A stretch of 64,000 bases of DNA from Haloechinothrix aidingensis (GTDB lineage Bacteria > Actinomycetota > Actinomycetes > Mycobacteriales > Pseudonocardiaceae): the NCBI RefSeq assembly GCF_013450155.1, contig NZ_JACCKD010000001.1, forward strand, positions 186,001 to 250,000, read 5' to 3'. Below are positions 41,248 to 50,059 of this stretch, one piece after another. The first letter of the stretch is position 1; each line of letters opens with the position of its first letter. The notes below the pieces were generated by a model. The model was not told the origin of the DNA and made no database searches. It was given only the letters and a program-made list of their open reading frames with translations. A program made the translations under genes and the position numbers.

Positions 41248-42060
41248 TCACGGTAGCCACGAGAGGTGGTCACGCAGCATCGCGTAACCGACGAAAGCGA
41301 CGACATCGAGCAACGTGTGCGCGATGACGAGGGGCCAGAGCCGGTTGGTCCGTTGCCAGATCCGCCCGAAAATCAACCCCATGACCAGGTTGCCGACGAA
41401 TCCGCCGACTCCCTGATACAAGTGATATACCCCGCGCAGCACCGCCGATACGAGTAACGCGGAGTTCTCGCCGGAACCGAGTTGCCGGAGCCGGGTCAGC
41501 AGGTAGCCGACGACGAGGATCTCCTCCGCGGCGGCGTTGCCGAACGCGGACAGCGTCAACGTGATCGGGCGCCACCATGTCTCGTCCAGTGCCGAGGGTA
41601 TGACCGCCACGTTGAGTCCGGCGGACCACGCGCCGAGGTACAGCGCCAGCCCCGGGATGCCGATCAGTGCGGTCAGGCCGAGGCCGAGCAGCAGGTCCCT
41701 GCCCCGCCTGCGCAGGTCGATGCCCACGGCCGATGCCGTAAAGCCCGCGCGCCACAGCAGGTAGAGCCCCAGGCAGGCCCAGCCGAGGAGCTGCACCGCG
41801 CCGAGCACCTGCTGCAGCATGTCCACCAGCGCGATGCTCGCCTGCGGCGAGTGCAGCGCGACCTCCTGCTCGGCGAGCGGTTCCGGGCGCAGCAGGGAAT
41901 CGAGAAACGAGAGCAGGCTGCGCGCACCGGACAGTCCCAGGGTGATCGCGAACACGACGACGAGCTCGATGACGATCGCCCGGCGCTCGCGGCGGTCCGT
42001 GACGACCTGTGGCGACTGTGGGCGCGGTGACATACACCAACGACGAAGTGTCCGCAACAC
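41248..42060 (-). CDS. CPBP-family (ABI) intramembrane metalloprotease-like protein
   Basis: 270 residues from a GTG at 42060; ATG 42033 (MSPRPQSPQ) is an alternative. Seven to eight helices. ABI motif 1 appears as NAAAEEILVVGYLLTRL: the two Glu are present, but the Arg of EExxxR is replaced. Motif 2 has VYHLYQGVGGFVGNLVMGLIFG, and a terminal His is in VIAHTLLDVV. Relatives process prenylated proteins or confer bacteriocin self-immunity. The missing Arg may mean altered or weak activity. Confidence 0.8.
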   Translation of the reverse strand: MLRTLRRWCMSPRPQSPQVVTDRRERRAIVIELVVVFAITLGLSGARSLLSFLDSLLRPEPLAEQEVALHSPQASIALVDMLQQVLGAVQLLGWACLGLYLLWRAGFTASAVGIDLRRRGRDLLLGLGLTALIGIPGLALYLGAWSAGLNVAVIPSALDETWWRPITLTLSAFGNAAAEEILVVGYLLTRLRQLGSGENSALLVSAVLRGVYHLYQGVGGFVGNLVMGLIFGRIWQRTNRLWPLVIAHTLLDVVAFVGYAMLRDHLSWLP

Positions 42061-42420
42061 GTACTCACGTTAACCTGATCATCCGTGAGTTATTGGTGTG
42101 GCAGGCTCGACGCCTGTGGAGTACTTGAACCGGACTGGGGGTAACGCGCATACTCGATCAACTCCACTGCCCGTGATAGGGCTGTGAACTGGAAGTTTGT
42201 GAGCTGAACAACGACTCATGCCCCCGGGTCGCCTACCCGGCCTTGCGTCGATATCCGGATCAGTCGTTAGCGGATGGCGCTGCTGCGCTCAATCGGACTG
42301 TTATCCGGCTCGTATAACGTGCCAGCGGACGCATTGCGGGCTACCCGCTGTCACGAGGTTTCAGGGGGCACTCGTACGCGAACACGACGTTCGTACTTTC
42401 GCGAAGAAAGGAACCGTAAG
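42061..42420. promoter_or_regulatory. 360-bp intergenic leader before the BCCT transporter
   Basis: The region holds no gene. It contains a short hairpin CCGGGT-CGCCT-ACCCGG (42224-42240) and a TATAAC -10-like hexamer at 42313-42318, implying a roughly 100-nt leader. An AGAAAGGAA ribosome site precedes the GTG at 42421. A long leader before an osmolyte transporter fits osmotic control (inference). Confidence 0.4.
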
Positions 42421-44148
42421 GTGGCGACAACGTCAGATACGTCGCCGGATCCTGCGCAGAGCAGCGGTCCGGCCAATCAGGGTGCTTGGTATCACTCCGT
42501 CAAACCAGGGGTGTTCTGGCCGTCGGTGGTCATCATCGTCGCCTTCGCGCTCTGGGCGGTCTTCGCGCCCGAAACCGCCAACGAGTGGCTGGGTGAGGTG
42601 AGCGGCGGGATCACCCAGTACTTCAGCTGGTACTACAACTTCCTCGTCACCGCCTTCGTGGTCTTCGCCATCTGGGTCGGTGTCGGGCATTTCGGCGATA
42701 TCAAGCTGTCCCCGCAGGACGAGGAACCCGAGTTCAGTGTCGGGTCCTGGCTGGCGATGCTGTTCGCGGCGGGCATGGGGATCGGCCTGGTCTTCTTCGG
42801 CGTCGCCGAGCCCCTCATGCATTTCAACAGCCCGAAGCCCGGGGTCGAGGGCTCGCCGAGCGAGCTGGCCGAGTTCTCGATGATCCAGACCTTCTTGCAC
42901 TGGGGCCTGCATCCCTGGGCGATCTACGTGGTCGTCGGCCTGGCGATCGCGTACATGGTGCACCGCAAGGGCAAGCCGATCTCGATCCGGTGGGTGCTTC
43001 AGCCGCTGCTCGGCAACCGGGTCAAGGGAGTGGTCGGCGACGTCATCGACGTCGCGGCCGTGATCGGCACGGTGTTCGGTGTGGCCACCTCGCTCGGTCT
43101 CGGCGTCCTGCAGATCGCGGCGGGGCTGGAATGGATCAACATCGTCCAGGACCCGGGTGACCTCGTCTACGCGGTGCTCATCGGGATCATCACCCTGATC
43201 GCCATCGTCTCGGTGGTCACCGGGGTGAAGAGGGGCATCAAGTGGCTGTCGAACTTCAACATCAGCCTGGCCGCGCTGATCATGTTGTTCGTCCTCATCG
43301 CGGGGCCGACGATGTTCATTCTGCGCGAGTTCGTCCAGTCCATCGGTCTGTACCTGCAGAACCTGCTGCAGATGAGCTTCGACACCACCGCCATGCAGGG
43401 CGATGCCGGTATCGAGTGGCAGGGCTTCTGGCAGGCCTTCTACTGGGGCTGGTGGATCTCCTGGGCACCCTTCGTCGGCGTGTTCATCGCGCGCATCTCC
43501 AGGGGCCGTACGGTCCGTGAGTTCGTCGGTGGCGTGCTGCTGGTGCCCACGATCGTCACGTTCTTCTGGTTCAGCGTCCTCGGTGGCTCCGGCCTCTACC
43601 GGGAGATCTTCGGTGACGGTGGCATCATCGACGCGGAAGACGGCGTGACGCAGGAAGGTGCGCTGTTCGGTCTGCTGGAGACCCTTCCAGCCGGGACGAT
43701 CCTCGTCGGGCTCGCGGTGCTGTTGATCGCGACGTTCTTCATCACCTCCTCCGACTCCGGGTCGCTCGTGGTGGACATGCTCTCCTCGGGCGGGCACACC
43801 GAACCTCCGAAGTGGAGCCGCATCTTCTGGGCGGCCGCCGAGGGGATCGTGGCGATCGCGCTGCTGCTTGCCGGAGGCCAGGCCGGTCTCGAAGGCTTGA
43901 GGTCCGCCGCGATCATCATCGCGTTGCCGTTCAGTGTGGTGATGATCCTGATGTGTATCTCCACGTGGCGGGCGTTCACGCTGGAGCGGCGGGCGTTCCT
44001 GCGCATGCAGCGACGGCAGCAACGCGAGGAGCTCACCGAGCACGTCTCGCAGAGCCTCATCGACGAGGGTCTCGTGGAGCCGAACGACGCGAATGGCAGT
44101 ACCCCGGGTTCGGGATCCGGATCGGGTTCCGGGACCGAACGGACATAG
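42421..44148 (+). CDS. BCCT-family transporter (glycine betaine/choline/carnitine)
   Basis: 575 residues from GTG 42421 with AGAAAGGAA upstream. Twelve helices typical of the family. Signatures include FAAGMGIGLVFFGVAEPLMH, WGLHPWAIYVVVGLAI, WWISWAPFVGVFIARISRGR and ITSSDSGSLVVDMLSSGGH. The aromatic WxxW substrate box is present. A hydrophilic C-terminal tail (about 540-575) with GSGSGSG could be an osmosensory extension as in BetP. Imports a quaternary-ammonium osmolyte with Na+ or H+; exact substrate unknown. A strong terminator follows. Confidence 0.9.
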   Translation: MATTSDTSPDPAQSSGPANQGAWYHSVKPGVFWPSVVIIVAFALWAVFAPETANEWLGEVSGGITQYFSWYYNFLVTAFVVFAIWVGVGHFGDIKLSPQDEEPEFSVGSWLAMLFAAGMGIGLVFFGVAEPLMHFNSPKPGVEGSPSELAEFSMIQTFLHWGLHPWAIYVVVGLAIAYMVHRKGKPISIRWVLQPLLGNRVKGVVGDVIDVAAVIGTVFGVATSLGLGVLQIAAGLEWINIVQDPGDLVYAVLIGIITLIAIVSVVTGVKRGIKWLSNFNISLAALIMLFVLIAGPTMFILREFVQSIGLYLQNLLQMSFDTTAMQGDAGIEWQGFWQAFYWGWWISWAPFVGVFIARISRGRTVREFVGGVLLVPTIVTFFWFSVLGGSGLYREIFGDGGIIDAEDGVTQEGALFGLLETLPAGTILVGLAVLLIATFFITSSDSGSLVVDMLSSGGHTEPPKWSRIFWAAAEGIVAIALLLAGGQAGLEGLRSAAIIIALPFSVVMILMCISTWRAFTLERRAFLRMQRRQQREELTEHVSQSLIDEGLVEPNDANGSTPGSGSGSGSGTERT

Positions 44149-44173
44149 CGTCGGCCGTTCGGCCGGAACGCGA

Positions 44174-44210
44174 GAAGGGGCTGTGTGCGACGTTCGCACA
44201 CAGCCCCTTC
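44174..44210. terminator. 17-bp perfect hairpin terminator
   Basis: GAAGGGGCTGTGTGCGA and its exact complement with a CGT loop, 26 bp after the BCCT stop. It sits between convergent genes and probably ends transcription from both sides. Confidence 0.8.
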
Positions 44211-44271
44211 GTCGTGCGGCTCCCGGCGAGCTCCGCCGGGGCCGGTCCGGAAGACCGTGGAGCGGTCCCTG

Positions 44272-44748
44272 TCACTGCGAGCGCCGGTACCAGCTCCTGT
44301 CGGGGTAGGGCAGGAGGATGCGGGCGATGATCGTGGTGACCAGCCAGCCGATGACGAGCCACAGTATGGCGGCGATCCCCTGGTTCAGGGCGATCTGTGC
44401 CTTCTCGTTGGGGGGAAGGAACAGGTTGCCCAGCCCGAGGGAGACCATCCGTGCCCAGTCGGACACGAACGCGGCGAACGGGTTGCCGAAGTTGGCCTCG
44501 AAGACGAACAGGAAGATGTGCACCGCGAGTACGGCAGCGAACAGTCCACATACGAGACTGATGATCCCGTTGATGCGCCGTATTACGGTGAATCGACTGG
44601 TCGACGGCTCGGAACGGTCCTCGTACGCTTCGCGACTTCGTGAGTGTTCGTATCCCTCACGGCCTCGCGAGTAGTCATATCCTTCGCGGCCTTGTGTGTA
44701 GTCGTATCCTTCACGACCCCACTGGCCTTCGTTCTCGTAGCGAGCCAT
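44272..44748 (-). CDS. Two-helix membrane protein with N-terminal Tyr/Arg-rich repeats
   Basis: 158 residues from ATG 44748 (MARYENEGQWGREG). The N-terminus carries four tandem roughly ten-residue units of the type GREGYDYSR (variants YTQ, YSR, EHSR and EAYE). Two helices follow (INGIISLVCGLFAAVLAVHI, IALNQGIAAILWLVIGWLV) with a short loop. The membrane part matches a common small actinobacterial family of unknown function. The repeats may mediate phase-like or protein contacts (inference). Confidence 0.72.
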   Translation of the reverse strand: MARYENEGQWGREGYDYTQGREGYDYSRGREGYEHSRSREAYEDRSEPSTSRFTVIRRINGIISLVCGLFAAVLAVHIFLFVFEANFGNPFAAFVSDWARMVSLGLGNLFLPPNEKAQIALNQGIAAILWLVIGWLVTTIIARILLPYPDRSWYRRSQ

Positions 44749-44794
44749 TGCCGTAGTGTGCCACGCCACATGTCGGAATGGTGTGCTTCGTCCC

Positions 44795-45979
44795 TCACAA
44801 GGGTGTACTCCCGCGCGACCAGGTCCAGGCGTAACCGGGGTCCTCGCAGGCCTCCGCGGCCTCGCCGAGGTCGAGCGGGGCGAAGGTGTCGATCATGACG
44901 GCTGTCTCGTCGAAGTGTTCCGTGCCGATGGAGGCCTCCGCGGCGCCCGGCTGAGGCCCGTGCGTGAATCCGGACGGGTGTAGCGACATCGACCCGATCC
45001 CGATGCCGGATCCGGCGCGCGCCTCGTAGTTGCCCCGCACGTAGAACATCAGCTCGTCGGAATCCACATTGGCGTGGTTGTACGGGACAGGTATCGCGTC
45101 CGGGTGGTAGTCGACCTTACGCGGGCAGAACGAGCACACGACGAAGTTGGGGCCCTCGAAGGTCTGGTGCACCGGTGGCGGTTGGTGCACCCGCCCGGTG
45201 ATGGGTTCGAAGTCGTCGATGTTGAACACCCACGGGTACAGGCAGCCGTCCCAGCCAACCACGTCGAACGGGTGGTGCGTGTAGGTGTAGCGGGTGAGGC
45301 CCGCCCGGTGCCGCACCAGGACATCGGTAGGGGCATCGCCTTCGGCGCCGTCGACGATCAGCGGCTCCACCGGTCCGCGGATGTCGCGTTCGCAGTACGG
45401 GGCATGCTCGAGGAACTGTCCCTTGGTGGAGAGGTAGCGCTTGGGCGGGGCGATGTGCCCGCGCGCCTCGACACACAGCGCGGTGAGCGGTTCGTGCGGC
45501 ACGACCCGGTAGGTCGTCGACGTGGGTAGCACGACGTAGTCGCCGTCGCCGACCTCCAGCGCTCCGTACACCGTCTCCACCGTGCCCGCGCCGCCGTGGA
45601 TGTAGAGCAGCTCGTCCCCGGTGGCGTTGCGGTAGAGGGGACTGGGCGCGTCCGCCACGGTGAAACCGATGGTGACGTCGTTGTTGCCGAACAGCCTGCG
45701 TCGCCCGGTGACGGCGTCGGTGCCGTCCGGGTACTTCAGCTCCGGGGTGCGGTAGGAGCGCGGCTTGAGCGGGTGGTTCGGGGCGATCGGTCCGCGGTCG
45801 TCGGACACGGCGACCGCGTCGGTGATGGCCGTGGGCAGGTTGCGGTGGTAGAGCAGCGCCGAGTCCGAGGAGAAGCCTTCCACGCCCATCAGCTCCTCGG
45901 CGTAGAGGCTCCCGCGGGACGAGCGGAACTGGGTGTGCCGCTTCGGCGGAACCTGCCCGACTTGGCGGTAGTACGGCAT
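44795..45979 (-). CDS. hmgA: Homogentisate 1,2-dioxygenase
   Basis: 394 residues. ATG 45979 has GGGAG six bases upstream. The cupin-fold ring-cleavage enzyme signature includes FGNNDVTIGFTVADA, GDELLYIHGG, FEGPNFVVCSFCPR, the Fe-ligand pair in NHANVDSDELMFYVRG, and MSLHPSGFTHGPQPG. Opens homogentisate to maleylacetoacetate in tyrosine/phenylalanine breakdown. The isomerase, hydrolase and hpd genes are not adjacent. A perfect TATAAT lies on its strand at 46029-46024, with a palindrome between it and the gene. Confidence 0.93.
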   Translation of the reverse strand: MPYYRQVGQVPPKRHTQFRSSRGSLYAEELMGVEGFSSDSALLYHRNLPTAITDAVAVSDDRGPIAPNHPLKPRSYRTPELKYPDGTDAVTGRRRLFGNNDVTIGFTVADAPSPLYRNATGDELLYIHGGAGTVETVYGALEVGDGDYVVLPTSTTYRVVPHEPLTALCVEARGHIAPPKRYLSTKGQFLEHAPYCERDIRGPVEPLIVDGAEGDAPTDVLVRHRAGLTRYTYTHHPFDVVGWDGCLYPWVFNIDDFEPITGRVHQPPPVHQTFEGPNFVVCSFCPRKVDYHPDAIPVPYNHANVDSDELMFYVRGNYEARAGSGIGIGSMSLHPSGFTHGPQPGAAEASIGTEHFDETAVMIDTFAPLDLGEAAEACEDPGYAWTWSRGSTPL

Positions 45980-45998
45980 CGCTGACTCCCGAGATGTG

Positions 45999-46041
45999 TT
46001 CGATAGTCGAACCAGTTTGCGCGATTATAGTACGCTACTAG
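45999..46041. promoter_or_regulatory. Divergent promoter with TTCGATAGTCGAA palindrome (hmgA / 46052 gene)
   Basis: The 13-bp palindrome (45999-46011) lies just downstream of the minus-strand TATAAT (46024-46029) and so would block hmgA initiation. A plus-strand TACTAG (46036-46041) drives the opposite gene, whose GTG at 46052 is ten bases on and probably leaderless. The IclR gene downstream is the obvious candidate regulator. Confidence 0.6.
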
Positions 46042-46051
46042 CGTGTCAGTC

Positions 46052-46918
46052 GTGTCAAGCGCAGTGGAACTCCCGCCGCCCAGCCCTGGTGGCATACCGC
46101 CCCTGTTCACCCGCCTCGTCGATGACTCGGCCCTCTTCCCGCCCGGTACGGCGAGCATGCCGGAGGCGTTGCGGGCATACCTCGACGCGCGTGCCGGGGA
46201 CTACGCCGGACTGCTCGGCGTCTTCCTCTGCCCGGCGTCCCGGCTGCCAGAGATGATCACCGAGCTGGTCAAGATCCAGCCGAGCGAGCCGCTTCCGCTT
46301 TCGCTGATCATCGACACCGGCCTCGGCGGGGTGCCGAAGGCGATCTCGATCGTGGAGTCGCGTTCCGAGCTGCTCACCTTGCGCATGGTCGAGATGCCCG
46401 CGCCGTCGGACGTCGACGAGGTGTGGCTGGAGCGGGTCTCCGAGTTCGTACCGGAGGACGTGGTGCGTGTGGTCGAGCCGCGCCGCGGTGTCGGCTGGCT
46501 CGATGGCGTGCGCAAGGTCGTCGAGCACGGCAGCTGGCCCAAGGTCCGGTGTGGTGGCCAGTCCAGCGAGAACTTCCCGGGTGTCGACGAGCTCGCTGAC
46601 TTCTTCTCGGTGGTCAGCACGGTCTCCGGGGCGTCGTTCAAGGCCACCAACAGCCTGCACCGGGCTGTCCGGCACACCGACGAGACCACCGGCTTTACCC
46701 ACCACGGCTTCCTGAACCTGCTCGTGGCCTCGGCGCGCTGCCTGGCAGGCAAGGATGTGCACGAGGCGCTCGCCAGTACCGACGCCGAGGCTCTCGCGTC
46801 CGACGCGGCGGCACTGTCCGGGCCGGCGGCCAAGGCGGTGCGGCAGCTGTTCGCCTCGTACGGTTCGGCCACCTTCGACGACGCGGCACGGGAGCTGACC
46901 GAGCTCGGGCTGTTGTGA
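46052..46918 (+). CDS. Uncharacterised protein divergent from hmgA
   Basis: 288 residues. GTG 46052 is chosen from the position of the TACTAG hexamer; GTG 46043 would be too close to it. A globular alpha/beta protein without signal or membrane segments. Distinct stretches are IPPLFTRLVDDSALFPPGTA, LPLSLIIDTGLGGVPKA, SWPKVRCGGQSSENFPGVDE and TTGFTHHGFLNLLVASARCL. The alternating strand/helix pattern with acidic and basic loop residues suggests a TIM-barrel-like enzyme (inference). Conservation next to hmgA suggests a role in homogentisate metabolism. No family recognised. Confidence 0.72.
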   Translation: MSSAVELPPPSPGGIPPLFTRLVDDSALFPPGTASMPEALRAYLDARAGDYAGLLGVFLCPASRLPEMITELVKIQPSEPLPLSLIIDTGLGGVPKAISIVESRSELLTLRMVEMPAPSDVDEVWLERVSEFVPEDVVRVVEPRRGVGWLDGVRKVVEHGSWPKVRCGGQSSENFPGVDELADFFSVVSTVSGASFKATNSLHRAVRHTDETTGFTHHGFLNLLVASARCLAGKDVHEALASTDAEALASDAAALSGPAAKAVRQLFASYGSATFDDAARELTELGLL

Positions 46919-46925
46919 GCACGCG

Positions 46926-47555
46926 ATGAGCAGTGAAGGGTCGCTGACCCTGGACAGGGGCCTCGCGCTGTTGCAGGCGGTCGCCGACGCGGAGGGCGAG
47001 GCCTGTACGGTCTCCGAGCTCGCCACCCGCATCGATGTCAGCCGCGCTGCGGTGTACCGGCTGCTCGGTCCGCTGACCGAGCGTGGCCTGGTCTGGCGGG
47101 ACGGCTCGAAGGTGCGGCTGGGGATCGGGCTGCTGCGCCTGGCGGGGCGGGTCCTTCCCCAGCTGCGGGACGCCGCCGCACCCGTACTGCGGGACCTGGC
47201 CGAGGACACCGGCGCGACGGCACACCTGTCCCTCGCCGATGCCGACACCGTGCAGGCCGTCGCGGTGATCGAACCGTCGTGGACGAGCTTTCACGTGGCC
47301 TACCGGGTCGGTACGCGACATCCGGTCAGCCGTGGTGCGGCCGGTAAGGCGATCACGCTGCGGCAGGACGAGGGGGAGTGGGTTTCCACCGTGGGCGAGC
47401 TACAGCAGGGCGCGCAGGGTGTGGCCGCACCGGTGCGCGGCGTACCGGGCTTTCGCGCGAGCATCGGCGTGGTCTCCCTCGACACGCTGGACGCCGAGAC
47501 CGTCGGGCCGCGCGTGGTGGCGGCCGCAGCGCACCTGGCGCGCATCCTGAGCTGA
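46926..47555 (+). CDS. IclR-family transcriptional regulator
   Basis: 209 residues, on the short side for IclR. Winged HTH at about 1-65 (LALLQAVADAEGEACTVSEL, RIDVSRAAVYRLLGPLTERG). The effector domain (about 75-205) has LRDLAEDTGATAHLSLADAD, HPVSRGAAGKAITL and GVAAPVRGVPGFRASIGVVS. It lies 7 bp after the uncharacterised gene, in one operon divergent from hmgA, and most likely controls both through the shared promoter. Effector probably homogentisate or a pathway intermediate (inference). Confidence 0.88.
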   Translation: MSSEGSLTLDRGLALLQAVADAEGEACTVSELATRIDVSRAAVYRLLGPLTERGLVWRDGSKVRLGIGLLRLAGRVLPQLRDAAAPVLRDLAEDTGATAHLSLADADTVQAVAVIEPSWTSFHVAYRVGTRHPVSRGAAGKAITLRQDEGEWVSTVGELQQGAQGVAAPVRGVPGFRASIGVVSLDTLDAETVGPRVVAAAAHLARILS

Positions 47556-47579
47556 CGTTCCCGGGACCGCGCCGGTGCG

Positions 47580-48182
47580 CTATGCGCCGAGCGCGCTTGC
47601 CAGGGCCAGCACGGCCAGGCAGGCGTAGGCCACTCCGGTGACGCGGTGCAGCAAGCGATGGTTGATGCGGGCCTGCAGCTTGCGTCCGAGCAGCGCCGCC
47701 ACAGCGGCGACGAGCACCAGGGCGGCGAACGAGCCCAGGCCGACGGCCAGCGGAGCGCTGTAGCGGGCTGTGAGGCCCGCTGTGGCCAACTGTGATGCGT
47801 CGCCGAGCTCGGCGAGGAACAGGACCGCGCAGGACGTCAGCGCGGCCCGGGTGAAGGCCACCGGCCGCGGTCCCTGCATGCTCGCGTCCTGCGGCGCGGC
47901 GTCCTGTCGCCGGAGCCCTTCGCGCAGCAGCAGGAACGCGCCGGTACCGAAAACCGCGGCCACGGCCAGCGCCACGAGCTCGCTCGGCAGCAACGTCAGC
48001 GCGCTGCCGAAGGCCACGGCCAGCGCGGTGTGCACGGCGAACGCCACGGTGACGCCCGCCAGCACCGGTGCGGCCCTGTACCGCGTGGTGAGCACCAGCA
48101 CCGCCGCCGACGTCTTGTCCGGCAGCTCGACGGCCAGCACGAGCGCGAGCGCGCTCGCGAACGCGACGGATCCGGCGGACAT
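47580..48182 (-). CDS. TMEM165/GDT1-family cation (Mn2+/Ca2+) exporter
   Basis: 200 residues from ATG 48182; AAGGGGATGGGG lies upstream. Six helices in two inverted halves, each with the family E-x-G-D-[KR]-[TS]-like motif: VELPDKTSAAVLVLTTRY in the first half and LAELGDASQLATAGLTARY in the second. The first motif lacks the Gly and the second has Ser/Gln instead of Lys/Arg-Thr. Such variants exist in bacterial MneA-like members. Convergent with the IclR gene; no yybP-ykoY-type leader was recognisable upstream. Confidence 0.82.
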   Translation of the reverse strand: MSAGSVAFASALALVLAVELPDKTSAAVLVLTTRYRAAPVLAGVTVAFAVHTALAVAFGSALTLLPSELVALAVAAVFGTGAFLLLREGLRRQDAAPQDASMQGPRPVAFTRAALTSCAVLFLAELGDASQLATAGLTARYSAPLAVGLGSFAALVLVAAVAALLGRKLQARINHRLLHRVTGVAYACLAVLALASALGA

Positions 48183-48301
48183 GAATACCCCATCCCCTTT
48201 TTCTCTCCGCACCGACGTTAATGGCGAAAACGGGGACTGTCGATATTCTTGGAATTGCGAATTACAATTTTCGGCTCGCCGCACGAATACTTTTCGTCGT
48301 G

Positions 48302-48350
48302 GCTGAATGACGATTTCAGTCCGCCATGCGGAGTGAAAGCGTCATTCAGC
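48302..48350. repeat. Palindromic repeat family B, copy 3
   Basis: A 23-bp stem (GCTGAATGACGATTTCAGTC with its partner) with two mismatches and a 3-base CAT loop. It lies 19 bp beyond the lysS stop and upstream of the exporter gene, so it probably terminates lysS. The local AT-rich stretch at 48220-48300 likely holds the exporter's promoter. Confidence 0.75.
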
Positions 48351-48368
48351 TTGCGGCCGAGGCGCGGG

Positions 48369-49865
48369 TCAGGTGGGTTTGACCATCGGGAACAGGATCG
48401 TCTCCCGGATGCCCTTTCCGGTGAAGCCCATGAGCAGCCGGTCGATGCCGATGCCCACGCCTGCCGACGGCGGCATCCCGTACTCGAGGGCGCGCAGGAA
48501 ATCCTCGTCGAGCTGCATGGCCTCCGGGTCGCCACCGGCGGCAAGCAGGGACTGCTCGGTCAACCGGTTGCGCTGTTCCACCGGGTCGACCAGCTCCGAG
48601 TAGCCGGTGCCGAGCTCCATGCCGAAGCCGATCAGGTCCCACTTCTCGGTCAGCAGCGGGTCGTCGCGGTGCTGCCTGGTCAGCGGGCTGGTCTCCTTCG
48701 GGAAGTCGCGCACGAACGTCGGCTGGTGGAGGTCGCGTTCCACCAGCTCCTCGAAGAGTTGCTCGGTGAGCTTGCCCTGGCCCCACGCGGGATCCCACGA
48801 GATGTCCCGCGAGTCGGCGTGCTTGCGTAGCAGCTCCACCGGGCTGCGCGGGGTGATCTCCTCGCCGAGTGCCTCGGACACCGAGCCGTAGAGGGTTACC
48901 CAGGGCCACTCGCCACCGAGGTCCATCTCGCCGTGACTGGTGGGAACCACGGTGTCACCGAACACGGCCCGGGTGGCTTCCTGAATGAGCTCCCTGGTCA
49001 GCCTCGCACCGGTCGCGTAGTCCCCGTAGGCCTGGTAGAACTCCAGCATCGTGAACTCGGGGTTGTGCGTGGAGTCCGCCCCCTCGTTGCGGAAGTTCCG
49101 GTTGATCTCGAAGACCCGCTCGATCCCGCCGACCACGAGCCGCTTCAGGAACAGCTCCGGTGCGATGCGCAGGTACAGGTCCAGATCGTAGGCGTTGATG
49201 TGGGTGGTGAACGGCCGCGCGGCCGCGCCGCCGTGGATCTGCTGCAGCATCGGGGTCTCGACCTCCACGAACCCCCGCTGCACCAGCCCGTTCCGCAGTG
49301 CCTGCACCGCGTGGGAGCGGTGCGTGACCATCTGCCGTGCCTCGGGGTTGACGATCAGGTCGACATAGCGCTGCCGCACCCTGGCCTCGGGGTCGGTGAG
49401 CCCCTTGTGCTTCTCCGGCAGCGGCCGCAGGCACTTGGCGGTGAGCGTCCAGCTGTCGGCCAGCACCGACAGCTCGCCTCGCTTGGACGTGATGACCTCG
49501 CCCTCGACCCCCACGTGGTCGCCGAGATCGATGTCGGCCTTCCAGGACTCCAGTGACTCGGCACCGATCTTGTCCAGCGAGAGCATGATCTGGATGGACC
49601 CGGAAGCGTCCCGGATGGTGGCGAAGCAGAGCTTCCCGCTGGTGCGGTAGAGCATGATCCGCCCGGCTACGGCGACGCGCTGCCCGGTGCCCTTGTCGGG
49701 CTCGAGGTGCTCGTGGCCCTCGCGGACCTCGGCGATCGAGGTCGTGCGGTCGTAGCCCACCGGGTAGGGGTCGACACCCGCCTGGCGCAGCCGGTCCAGC
49801 TTCTCCCGCCGGATCCGCATCTGTTCGGGCAGGTCGTCGGCGAAGTCCTCATGCGCCTCAGTCAC
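48369..49865 (-). CDS. lysS: Lysyl-tRNA synthetase (class II)
   Basis: 498 residues, full length. The N-terminal OB-fold anticodon domain (about 60-165) has [20 protein letters not shown] and [16 protein letters not shown]. Class II motif 1 is [20 protein letters not shown] with VETPMLQ. Motif 2 is [20 protein letters not shown], and motif 3 is [18 protein letters not shown]. All catalytic residues are in place. Charges tRNA-Lys in the cytoplasm. Probably monocistronic. Confidence 0.97.
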   Translation of the reverse strand: MTEAHEDFADDLPEQMRIRREKLDRLRQAGVDPYPVGYDRTTSIAEVREGHEHLEPDKGTGQRVAVAGRIMLYRTSGKLCFATIRDASGSIQIMLSLDKIGAESLESWKADIDLGDHVGVEGEVITSKRGELSVLADSWTLTAKCLRPLPEKHKGLTDPEARVRQRYVDLIVNPEARQMVTHRSHAVQALRNGLVQRGFVEVETPMLQQIHGGAAARPFTTHINAYDLDLYLRIAPELFLKRLVVGGIERVFEINRNFRNEGADSTHNPEFTMLEFYQAYGDYATGARLTRELIQEATRAVFGDTVVPTSHGEMDLGGEWPWVTLYGSVSEALGEEITPRSPVELLRKHADSRDISWDPAWGQGKLTEQLFEELVERDLHQPTFVRDFPKETSPLTRQHRDDPLLTEKWDLIGFGMELGTGYSELVDPVEQRNRLTEQSLLAAGGDPEAMQLDEDFLRALEYGMPPSAGVGIGIDRLLMGFTGKGIRETILFPMVKPT

Positions 49866-50059
49866 GTGCCGAGTGTATCGACCCGGCCCAGTACCGGATC
49901 CGGGTACCGCCTGCGACCAGCACCGAGCACGGTGCGTCCCCGGTGCCGGTCGCGGTGTCCGGCGTCCCGCCGGGGCAGGCCGTGTCGTCGCTGGTGCGCC
50001 TGCCCTCCCTGGTCAGCGGCGGTCCGGCAGGCTCGACCCGCGCGCGGCAGGCGGGGCGC

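Noticed and set aside
48183-48300. Manganese (yybP-ykoY) riboswitch before the TMEM165-type exporter
   Set aside because: The family and position made this plausible, but I could not find the conserved loop sequences. The AT-rich segment looks like a plain promoter.
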